64,000 bases of DNA from contig NC_134107.1 of the NCBI RefSeq assembly GCF_040939455.1, positions 17,981,537-18,045,536 of the forward strand, in the 5' to 3' direction. How positions within the stretch are numbered: position 1 is the stretch's first letter; every line of letters begins with the position of its first letter. A program made the position numbers and the translations under genes. The notes below the pieces were generated by a model. It did no database searches. It had not been told where the DNA came from and was given only the letters and a program-made list of their open reading frames with translations. This DNA comes from Microcebus murinus (Eukaryota > Chordata > Mammalia > Primates > Cheirogaleidae). This document shows positions 58,001 to 64,000 of this stretch, piece after piece.

Positions 58001-59772
58001 CACCCAGGCTAGCCATCTATTCCTGCACATTTATTGCAGGGTAGGCAGTCATCAAAATCCAGAAGAGTGAATGATCTGAAGTCATAAGGAAGTCAGTGAC
58101 AGATGCTGGACCTAAACCCACACCTGACTCCCAGTTTGCTCAAACACTAATTTTCTATACATAGTGACTTGAGAATCCCCATAGACATACAAAAGAAAAT
58201 TTATGGTAGATCTTTTACCCCAGAGATGAATAATCTCTTATATAGTATTGTCTTATATCTCTCAGCCATTAGTGTTATTTTCTTTTTCTTACAGAGAATT
58301 TTTAGAAAAAACAATAGAGCTTTGTGTCATCTTCCCTTTAAACCTAGGGCCATCTGACACAAATGATAGAGATATATCTGGAAGTTTGTAAATTATTAGT
58401 ATCGCCATTGCGTTAATAATAAAGATGATATTTAAAGTTTATGAAACATTTATTATCTTTAGACACTGTGGTAAGCACTACAAATGACTTTACTTCTTTC
58501 AGCCATCTTCCCAATCACTCTTCTCAGGTTGGTCCTATTGTTGCTCACAGGGAGAGAAACTGAGCCAAAAAGAAGTTTGCGAACTGGCCTAAACTTACAC
58601 AACTTGAGAATGGCAGGGTTGGGGTGTGAGTTCAGGCTGTCCACCCTCAGAGCCCACTCTCCAAACAGAGCTGTGCTGCAGGATGCACATGGGCCCACAG
58701 TGTGACCCTAAGCATTAGTCTCAGATTTGCAGCTAACCAGTTGTTGTCCTCAGATGAGCCTTGCTATGTCTGTGAGTCTGTCTCCTCATTTCTTAGAGAG
58801 GGAATAAAATCTTCACTCTTTCTGCTTCAGAGTTGTATATGGACCAGTGTTTTGTACTAATTATTTCAAACAAATTAATAATCAGACAAATGAAAGCTTT
58901 TATAAAAAGTAAACTGCAAAAAATAGAATTGCTACATATTAGGTAAAATCCTTTTAATGTTTATGCAAAACCATACAGGTTAATTTTTAGTCTTATAGAG
59001 ACCCCGTGAAGACAATATGTCATGTAGTCAAAATATTAAAGAAAGAACAGCATTCATCCTTGGGAATACCTAAGGGATAGGTATTCCTTAGGTATACCTA
59101 TACATTTGAAGTCTCAGCTCTTTGATATACAAGCCATGGGACTTTATGAAACTAATTTATTCTCCCTGAATGGCAATTTGCCCAAATATAAAAGAGCTGT
59201 AGTTAAGAAATATTTACATCTTTCACTCAACAGCTATTCATGGAGTTCTTACGATATGTTTTATCCTGTGTACGTAGGTTCTGAGGACACAGCAATAAGC
59301 CAGACAGACAGATTCTCTGTTCACATGAAACTTAGTTGAGGAGGGAACATAGACACAGGCATAAAATGCAAAATTACAAGCAGCCACTTGAGAAAGTTAT
59401 ATGTGTAAGTAGCGTGGCATGAAGTAGGTGCTTACAGAAGTGCTCATTGATCCAAGACCAGAAGTTCATTCTTTTGTTTCAAAGAGGGTTCTGAGACAAA
59501 AGAGGAAGGCATTGCTTTGAAATATGCAGAATCCACTCATTTACTCTGCTGTGGGCATACCCAAGCACAGCAGCTGCTTTCTCACAGAACAGAGTAAATT
59601 GGCCTGTAACTATGCCATGTCTCCATCCTTCCACACACTTGGATCCTGAAACCTCACTCACGTTTTTGTTTCTCTCCTGGCTGGGCTCTCCTGGTGCAAG
59701 CTCTCCAATGAGCAGTGGCTTAAGGTACAACTGGACAACATCAAGCTTTGGGTGTATAGCCTTGAAGACATC
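37005..59772 (-). CDS. FADS2B: Fatty acid desaturase FADS2B, exons 2-12 (5' end outside window)
   Basis: Front-end fatty acyl-CoA desaturase family, an ER membrane di-iron enzyme fed electrons by a fused cytochrome b5 domain; FADS2 relatives introduce a double bond at delta-6 in polyunsaturated fatty acids. Eleven exons were assembled by hand: 59662-59772, 56455-56652, 55036-55137, 51183-51308, 49245-49305, 42998-43074, 42704-42801, 41720-41816, 39758-39837, 38409-38534, 37005-37056. Together 1128 bases: 375 codons plus stop, no frameshift or early stop, all GT/AG. With a 69-residue exon 1 as in FADS2 the protein would be 444 residues, and the boxes fall at the FADS2 positions: HDAGH 180-184, HFQHH 217-221, QIEHH 382-386. 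Membrane segments lie around residues 130-172, 262-285 and 300-326. The first exon and the promoter lie beyond 64000. FADS1 and FADS3 are less likely from the exon 2 text ([15 protein letters not shown]) and the OR neighbours. Activity and substrate are not known from sequence. Confidence 0.93.
38409..38534 (-). CDS. FADS2B: FADS2B exon 11 (126 bp)
   Basis: Completes the box-3 histidine, then [35 protein letters not shown] and AFGDIF. Acceptor TGTTTCTCTAG, donor GTAAGA. Confidence 0.96.
39758..39837 (-). CDS. FADS2B: FADS2B exon 10 (80 bp), histidine box 3
   Basis: 26 codons plus two bases: [16 protein letters not shown], then [10 protein letters not shown](H). The front-end desaturase box QIEHH, with glutamine replacing the first histidine, is split across exons 10 and 11 and intact. 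Acceptor TTCTTTACAG, donor GTAAGT. Confidence 0.96.
39890..40035. repeat. Ancient MIR/L2-class repeat (intron 10)
   Basis: AACCATTCATCAAGTATTTCT, GAGAACCTATTTTATGTGAG, ACAGTCTCTGGTCTCAAGC: the 'tactatgtgccaggcac' type of ancient repeat. Confidence 0.5.
40500..40870. mobile_element. Probable hAT-type DNA transposon remnant (intron 9)
   Basis: Starts with GTGTTTCTCAAAGTGTAGTTC and ends with GAGGTTCCTAAGAACTTTT, AAGAGTGTGAAGTGG, like fossil hAT elements. Family not determined. Confidence 0.4.
41235..41450 (+). mobile_element. Fossil repeat with CAATAGAACTTTATTTACAAA motif (intron 9)
   Basis: GTCAGCAAATGTTTTCTATAAAG, AAACGGATGACCATGGCTGTG and CCTGAATTTGGCCTATAGC match a common old primate interspersed DNA transposon whose name I cannot give with certainty. 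Confidence 0.5.
41465..41600 (+). repeat. MIR fossil (intron 9)
   Basis: TAACTGCCTAGGTTTTAAAAC, CACTTAGTTGTGTGACC, CATCTGTAAAGTAAGAATC in plus-strand MIR order, ending about 120 bases short of exon 9. Confidence 0.65.
41720..41816 (-). CDS. FADS2B: FADS2B exon 9 (97 bp)
   Basis: One base plus 32 codons: (K)[18 protein letters not shown], then [14 protein letters not shown]. The conserved MNH of the family reads MSH, keeping the histidine. Acceptor CCCCCAAAAG is the weakest of the gene; donor GTAATG. Confidence 0.92.
42704..42801 (-). CDS. FADS2B: FADS2B exon 8 (98 bp)
   Basis: 32 codons plus two bases: [19 protein letters not shown], then [13 protein letters not shown], a membrane segment. 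Acceptor TTCTCTGCAG, donor GTAAGA. Ends in phase 2. Confidence 0.95.
42998..43074 (-). CDS. FADS2B: FADS2B exon 7 (77 bp), diverged
   Basis: Two bases plus 25 codons: (V)[15 protein letters not shown], then [10 protein letters not shown]. Matches FADS2 in length, phase and the prolines and tryptophan but little else. Acceptor TTTCTTTTCAG, donor GTGAGT. Confidence 0.9.
43925..47465 (-). mobile_element. Long older L1 with 5' inversion (intron 6)
   Basis: 43925 to about 46430 is minus-strand L1: 3' UTR and ORF2 back to the region that decodes [13 protein letters not shown] text. From about 46435 to 47465 the plus strand decodes earlier ORF2 ([33 protein letters not shown]). The two parts abut in L1 coordinates, the layout of twin priming. 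Many stops, so inactive. It makes up much of intron 6. Confidence 0.85.
47470..47815 (+). mobile_element. Possible solo LTR remnant (intron 6)
   Basis: CCTGAATAAAATTTGTCTTG at about 47749 followed by a short tail resembles the polyadenylation end of an ERV1-type LTR, after a CT-rich tract. No gag, pol or env nearby. Family not assigned. Confidence 0.35.
48285..48517 (+). mobile_element. MER20 DNA transposon remnant (intron 6)
   Basis: Begins CAGTGTTTCTCAACCTCAAT and ends CCCTGGTTGAGAACCAGTGG, near-perfect inverted ends of MER20 type. Interior GCATTGTAGAATGTTTAC and ATCCCTGGCTTCTGCCCACT agree. Confidence 0.8.
49245..49305 (-). CDS. FADS2B: FADS2B exon 6 (61 bp)
   Basis: 20 codons plus one base: [20 protein letters not shown]. 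Acceptor TCTCCATTCAG, donor GTGAGT, ends in phase 1. Confidence 0.93.
49370..49412. repeat. (TG)n tract (intron 6)
   Basis: TGTGTGTGTGTG interrupted by AA, TCA and ATCTTCG; lies 65 bases upstream of exon 6 on the coding strand. Confidence 0.9.
50362..50730 (-). mobile_element. Strepsirrhine-type Alu with perfect 15-bp duplication (intron 5)
   Basis: Dimeric Alu on the minus strand with a (TTA)n-type tail at 50377-50401. TATAACTAGATATTT flanks it at 50362-50376 and 50716-50730, identical. The stretch CAGTTGGCCAATTAATTTAT at about 50570 is typical of lemur/galago Alus, as is CCTCAGCCTAGCTCACAGC. Confidence 0.92.
51183..51308 (-). CDS. FADS2B: FADS2B exon 5 (126 bp), histidine box 2
   Basis: 42 residues: [15 protein letters not shown], then [14 protein letters not shown] and [13 protein letters not shown]. 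The second box HFQHH is intact; the histidine that usually precedes it (NHxHFQHH) is tyrosine. Acceptor CTTCCCCTTAG, donor GTACAC, phase 0. Confidence 0.95.
52215..52440. mobile_element. Fossil DNA transposon remnant (intron 4)
   Basis: CACTGTCTAACGTAATATCC, AGCCACATCTGGCTATTGAG, CACTTGAAATGTGGGCAG are from a common old hAT-like repeat (name uncertain). Confidence 0.5.
53310..53500 (-). repeat. MIR fossil (intron 4)
   Basis: AGCCAGGCACTGTGGTGAGC, AGTTGAAGAAACTGAAGTTC, TAACTTGTTCGAGGTCACCC, minus-strand MIR. Confidence 0.7.
53518..53650 (+). mobile_element. MER5A-type remnant (intron 4)
   Basis: AGCAGTTCTCCATCCTGCCTG, TGGGGAGATTTCAAAACTATG, GATTCCAGGCCCCACCACAG, TGGTGCCCAGGCATCAGGG. Confidence 0.7.
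54195..54430 (-). repeat. MIR and MIR/L2-class fossils (intron 4)
   Basis: 54195-54300 is a minus-strand MIR core (TATTACAGATGGGAACTTTG, AGGATCACACAGTGAGC). 54330-54430 is a second ancient repeat (GAAGGCCTACTATGTGCCAG). Confidence 0.6.
55036..55137 (-). CDS. FADS2B: FADS2B exon 4 (102 bp), histidine box 1
   Basis: 34 residues starting [12 protein letters not shown] and continuing [18 protein letters not shown]. Carries the first histidine box as HDAGH (usual forms HDYGH or HDFGH), both histidines kept. Acceptor TCTCTCCTAG; donor GTATTG is valid but weak. Phase 0. Confidence 0.92.
55375..55580 (+). repeat. MIR fossil SINE (intron 3)
   Basis: GGACTTTGGAGTCAGACAG, TTATGACTTTGTGCAAGTTAC, GTGGGATGTTATGCAAATTAC, AAGTGCTCAG: a well-kept plus-strand MIR, 240 bases upstream of exon 4 on the coding strand. 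Confidence 0.8.
56190..56335 (-). repeat. MIR fossil SINE (intron 3)
   Basis: CATAAGCCCTCCACTGAGC, CCCCGTTTTACAGATGAGAG, minus strand, ending about 120 bases from exon 3. Confidence 0.65.
56455..56652 (-). CDS. FADS2B: FADS2B exon 3 (198 bp)
   Basis: 66 residues from [18 protein letters not shown] through the first membrane hairpin ([17 protein letters not shown], then [15 protein letters not shown]). Acceptor CTTATTTCACAG, donor GTGAGC, phase 0 on both sides. Confidence 0.95.
56756..56895 (-). mobile_element. Very short L1 3' end (intron 2)
   Basis: TTTTTTCAGCATATTAGGAG to TCAAGACATCCATTCCCAGG, about 110 bases of strepsirrhine L1 3' UTR. Decayed duplication AGTAGAATTTT / AGCAGAATTTT on its flanks. 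Confidence 0.8.
57715..57862 (-). mobile_element. Alu monomer-like fragment (intron 2)
   Basis: CAGGGTCTTGCTCTAACTCCC, TGTAGTGCAGTGGCATGATAG, CTGGGATGATAGGCATACAC, CACACCCGGCC: a single diverged Alu/FLAM-type monomer. Confidence 0.7.
58445..58650 (-). repeat. MIR fossil SINE (intron 2)
   Basis: ACTGTGGTAAGCACTAC, TGTTGCTCACAGGGAGAG, GGCAGGGTTGGGGTGTGAGT in minus-strand MIR order. Confidence 0.6.
59063..59087. repeat. Small inverted repeat
   Basis: GGAATACCTA at 59063-59072 and its exact complement at 59078-59087, five bases apart. No independent sign of function. Confidence 0.8.
59220..59350. repeat. Ancient MIR/L2-class repeat (intron 2)
   Basis: CACTCAACAGCTATTCATGG, GTAGGTTCTGAGGACACAGC, CAATAAGCCAGACAGACAG. 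Confidence 0.5.
59662..59772 (-). CDS. FADS2B: FADS2B exon 2 (111 bp)
   Basis: Encodes 37 residues, the end of the cytochrome b5 domain and linker, [20 protein letters not shown] then [17 protein letters not shown]. The heme-binding HP of this segment (AIHP) is kept. Acceptor TGATTTACAG, donor GTGAGT, phase 0 on both sides. Length equals FADS2 exon 2. Confidence 0.95.
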
Positions 59773-59959
59773 CTGTAAATCAGAAAGAGTTATTAGAGGC
59801 TTAGAAGGGACATGCTTAACTACAGATTATCTCCTTGCTTATCTCATTTGGTGCCCACCCTGGCAATCAGCAAAGAGTACATAATAGAGGATTTGTGTCT
59901 AACTCTAGGTTGATGCTTCAAATCGCTTGATCAATATTACCCTCTCTGGGAGGGTTGTT

Positions 59960-61290
59960 TCTACATTCTCGCAATAATGAAATATGCCATAAACATTTGA
60001 GTGCAGATGTCGTTATTATAAAATGTCTTTTTTTCCTTTGGGAATATGTTTAGTAGGGGGATTGCTGGATCAAACGGTATTTCTATTTTTAGGTCTTTGA
60101 GGTATCTTCAAATTATTTTCCACAGGATTGTACTAATCTGCAGTCCCCACCAGCAGTGTAAGAGTGTTCGTATCTCTCACTGGTATTAGATGATATCTCA
60201 TTGCAGTTTTGATTTGTATTTCCCTAATGATTAGAGATGTGGAACATTTTTATATATGTTTGCTTGCCATTATTCTGTCTTCTTTTGAAAAGATTCTGTT
60301 CATGTCCTTAGCCCTTTTATTGATGGGGTTGTTTGATATTTTCTTGTTGATTTTCTTAAGTTCTATATAGATTCTTGTTATCAGCTTTTTATTGGATATG
60401 TAGACAGCAAATATTTTCTCCCATACTGTAGGTTGTCCATTTGCGCCAATGATAGTTTTGTAATCTATGCAGAAGCTTTTTAAATTTTATCAGGTACAAC
60501 TTATTTATTTTTATTGCTTCTTTGATTGCTTTGGGGGTCTTCATAAATTTTTTGCCTAGGCTGATGTCTAAAAGAGTCTTCCCAACATTTTCTTCTTAAT
60601 TCTTACAGTTTCATGCCTTAGGTTTAAGTCTGTTATTCACCATGAGGTTAATTTGTGTGAGGTGGGTATCCAGTTTCAACCTTATGCATGTGGTTATTCA
60701 GTTGTCCCAGAGCCAATTACTGAATAGAGATTTTTTTCTCTACTGTATGTTTTTATCTACATTTTCTAAGATTAGATAATAATATGCAGATGGTTACATA
60801 TATGGGTTCTCAGTCCTGTTCCAAATATCTGCATCTCTGTTCTGTGCCAGTCCTATGCTGTCTTGGTTACTATAGCCTTGTAGTAAATATTGAAGTCTAG
60901 TCAACTAATATCCCCCAATTTGTTCTTTTGCTTATGATTGCTTAGGCTACATGAGATCTTCTCTGGTTTCACACAAAGGGTAGAATTATTTTTTCTAAAT
61001 CTGTAAAGAATGATGATGGTGTCTTGATAGGGATGGTATTAATTCTGTAGATCAGTTTAGGTAGTATGAACATTTTAACAATATTGATTCTGCCAATCCA
61101 TGAGCATGGAAGATGTTTCCATCTGTTAACATCTTCTATAATTTCTTTTATCTGTGTTTGTAGTTCTGTATATATATGTCTCCCATCTGCTTCATTAATA
61201 CATTCCTAGATATTTAATTTTCTTTGAAGCTATTGTGAAAGGTGCTGCATCCTTTATTTGATTTTCAGTTTGCCAGTTATTCCTATACAT
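59960..61290 (-). mobile_element. L1 ORF2 fragment (intron 1)
   Basis: Minus-strand L1 lacking its very 3' end: GGATTGCTGGATCAAACGG, CTCATTGCAGTTTTGATTTG, and upstream ORF2 text to about 61290. Many small deletions; no open frame. Lies about 190 bases from exon 2. Confidence 0.85.
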
Positions 61291-61294
61291 TTGA

Positions 61295-64000
61295 AAAAAA
61301 TATTTTCTGGCAGAGTTTGTATACCATGTTGTAAAATTTCCTTCTTGAAAGGCCTGTGATGACCAAAATTCTTGGGCAAATTAATTCTACTGATGGAAGT
61401 GGAGGGAATTAAATGAAGGGGAGATTGAATAGTGACTGTGTTTACAATTTGTGTCCTATGTACAAGAGGCTCCATGGGCCAACTCATAGGCATCATTTTA
61501 GTTCTATGAGCTTCCATCAGTTCTGCTGTACAAATAAAGACATTGAGTCTCTTAGAAGAGAAAAGTTTTGCCCCCAAATGTCACACAATAGCAGAGTAAG
61601 GATTTGAACTCAGAGCTCTTTGAGTCTAAAGACCTTAAGGTCCATTACAGCGTTAACAGGTATAATTCTTTCTCTGAAAGGCCTCCAAAGAAATGAGCAA
61701 AGTCAGAGCCCTTTGTGATATGCTAAAATCAGTATGTACCTGCTGGGCAGATGGTGATGGTATCTCCTCACCTTAGGTTTTAGTGACATAAAGCACTTTG
61801 CCTCTGGCCCCAACCTGCCTCCCCAGACTCACATTCTCCACACCCTTCATGCTCCACATTCTCTACTGTAACCTCCCCATTCAATGCTGAATCCAAGCCC
61901 CTCTGTGCTGCTGAAGCTTTGCAGACACTGCCCTTTGCCTTGACTTCCTTCTTCCATTTTCTCTTCATAAAAGCTTGTCTCACACCTGAAGACCCATCTT
62001 AATTATGCCTCCCTGTATCATTCAGAAAAGTTATTCATGATTGGCCCTGGTCTCACATGACACTTTATTACTAGACATTTTCAAATTATGTTGTAATAAA
62101 TTTATATACCACTAAAAAAAAGTTTATTAGTGATAAATTTTTTGAAGACTGGGTCTATGTATTATTATTAATCACTGTATATATAATGCCTTTTGCTGTG
62201 CCTGCAATGTAGTATGTGATCAGTAAATCCCTGATGAACAAAGGAAAGGGTAAATGAGTGGATGGACATAGCATTTCTATAATGAGGAGGTGGGATTGCC
62301 AAAGCGTGGTGTTCAGAGAATACAGCATCTCCACTCTCAGCCTCCCTATTCTCTGACTTTCAGGATAATTTAGCATCTCTCATTTCATGTCAGCCTGTGA
62401 CTCCCTTCTCAATCATTGTCTCCACTGTTTATTCTGACTTACTCAAAAACTTATACAATAGCTCATCCTGAATTTGATTATTTCCTGATTATTAACAACA
62501 TGAGAAAGTTGGGTTACTTTGTTTTAACAATTACCTTGAAAATTATGCTTCCCCCCCCCACTACATTTGGAGGGGATGGAGTGATGTGCATTAGTATTAA
62601 AGCAGGTTAATCGTTAATGAAGAGACAAACATGTAAAGTCAGAAGGCCTGAGATAAAATCCTGTTACCATAACTTAAATGCTGTATACAAACTGTGCCCT
62701 GTGTGAAGGCACTCAGCGGAGAGGGCAAGTATGGCCTGACTTCCTGCAGACACTCCATTAACGAAACTTGTGCTTATGGGGCTACAACCACCCAAATAGT
62801 ATCCCTTTCCTATTTCACACTAAAGCACAGTATAGAGTAGCTGAGGAATACATGGTTCTTATGTGCACATTGCTTAACTTCTCCAAGCATTGTTTTTATT
62901 CCTATGTGTAAATAAAACAACATATTCTCTCCCATGGGCTCCGTAATTCTTTCCTTAACTCATTCAGTCATTCTGAAACCTATCAAGGACAGAGCCTAGC
63001 AGCTAATGGGTTAGGCTTCAGAATAAGGCATCAATAAATGGCCATGATAGTACATTATTATTGCTCAGTTCATCTGTGGTAGGTTAACATTTCCCAAAAA
63101 CTTTGACAAAGAAACAAACACAAATCAGAAAACAACCTTGGAGAATGTGCTTATGCAGTCACAAACCAGGTAAGTAGAATGCAGACCTTGACTTACCCAC
63201 CTCACAAAAGCACATGACTATTCTATGAAGACCCCACTCCCACACCTTTGCGTAGTTCCTCTTCGGCTTCCTCCTCAGATTTCACCTGTTCTAAGGCAAT
63301 GGCTAGAACAAATCTGAACATATGTCAGCAGGAGTGTCAGGTAGGTTGTGAATAGGCAGATCTGTGGGGAGGATGCATATTTGCCCTTGCTTTGCAAGAC
63401 AGGTGCTTTGGAGTGAAAATAAATCACGCAGTCACCAGATTTTCCTTCACCCTCAGGGAGAAGCAGAGGGTTATTTTTCCACTTCATCTCATTTTGGTGT
63501 TTTAGAACTTTCATTATTTAAAAACTTCCTTATACTGAGAAATTTTCTTGATACTTTCAGACAAGCTCTAGACCAAACGCTGTGTCTGTTTCTCTCTCTC
63601 CACGTCTCCATTCTTCCTTGTGAACCTAGGCATCCTCCTGGCTTCCCTATCGTATAGTAGATATCACAGTTAGTCCCCCATGCCAGACATCGGAAAGTCA
63701 GTTTAGATCCCTCTATCATGCTTATTTATCCAATCACTCATCAAATATACAGGATGTCACCTAACTATCCTTCCCAACTATTTCCTTTTCTCCATTCCGT
63801 TTGGTAAAACATTGCTTGTGCCTTCAGTATATTCACTTACTTTACCCTGGTCGTCCTTCATCTTCACTGGCTCTTCTCAATTTCATCCTTCACTTATCTG
63901 CCAGACTGAACTTGCAGAAAGGAAGAGTCTCCCCAGGGCTCTTTTTTCATCTGTTAGTACTAGATTCTCTTCTTTCTCCTCTCCTCCATCTCTTTTACAA
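61295..64000. other. Intron 1 of FADS2B, no exon found
   Basis: I searched the minus strand for an exon coding the cytochrome b5 HPGG motif and found none, so exon 1 is placed beyond 64000. MIR fossils lie near 61490-61625 (minus) and 62850-62950 (plus). A C9 run lies at 62551-62559. No other gene. Confidence 0.5.

Noticed and set aside
37005..59772. Reading the desaturase as a processed or dead pseudogene
   Set aside because: Introns are present with all borders valid and the frame is open from exon 2 to the stop, so neither fits.
63364..63719. Overlapping frames of 76-97 codons near the right edge
   Set aside because: No domain or homology recognised, frames on both strands, inside intron 1.
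59773..64000. Search for FADS2B exon 1 inside the window
   Set aside because: No minus-strand segment encodes HPGG or the b5 start; intron 1 is expected to be long, so exon 1 is outside.
1..64000. tRNA or rRNA genes, CRISPR arrays, bacterial operons
   Set aside because: None seen; gene structure and repeats are those of a mammalian nuclear chromosome.

Overview
This is nuclear DNA from a mammal, and almost certainly a strepsirrhine primate (lemur, loris or galago group). Genes have introns with GT/AG borders, intergenic DNA is AT-rich and full of fossil repeats. The dimeric Alu at 50377-50715 carries the TTGGCCAATTAATTT-type linker seen in strepsirrhine Alus. Many L1 3' ends share the TTTCAGCATATTATGGGG / GTCAGAGCTTCAAG signature known from lemur and galago L1.

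Region 1 (1-25.5 kb) is part of an olfactory receptor (OR) cluster with three intact single-exon receptors: an OR9G1-like gene on the minus strand (1643-2560), a family-2-like receptor on the plus strand (15263-16198, probably the OR2AH1 locus), and OR5AR1 on the minus strand (24569-25501). The set matches the OR cluster of human 11q12.1 (from memory). The DNA between them is L1, Alu, MIR and simple repeats.

Region 2 (25.5-37 kb) has no gene that I can support. It holds truncated L1s, one very short poly(A) insertion with an 18-bp target-site duplication, and MIR/L2-type fossils.

Region 3 (37-64 kb) is the main find: a multi-exon fatty acid desaturase gene on the minus strand, which I read as FADS2B (human FADS2P1, listed there as a pseudogene). 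Exons 2-12 are all present. Every exon has GT/AG borders, every exon length equals that of FADS2 as I remember it, the frame stays open for 375 codons, and the stop falls at the position that would be residue 444 of FADS2. All three histidine boxes keep their histidines. Exon 1 (start of the cytochrome b5 domain) and the promoter must lie beyond 64000. So the gene looks intact in this species, with distinctive changes in and next to the active site and a strongly diverged exon 7.

The ORs are separate one-gene units expressed in olfactory neurons; the desaturase is an ER membrane enzyme embedded in the same chromosomal domain. No link in function between them can be read from the sequence.
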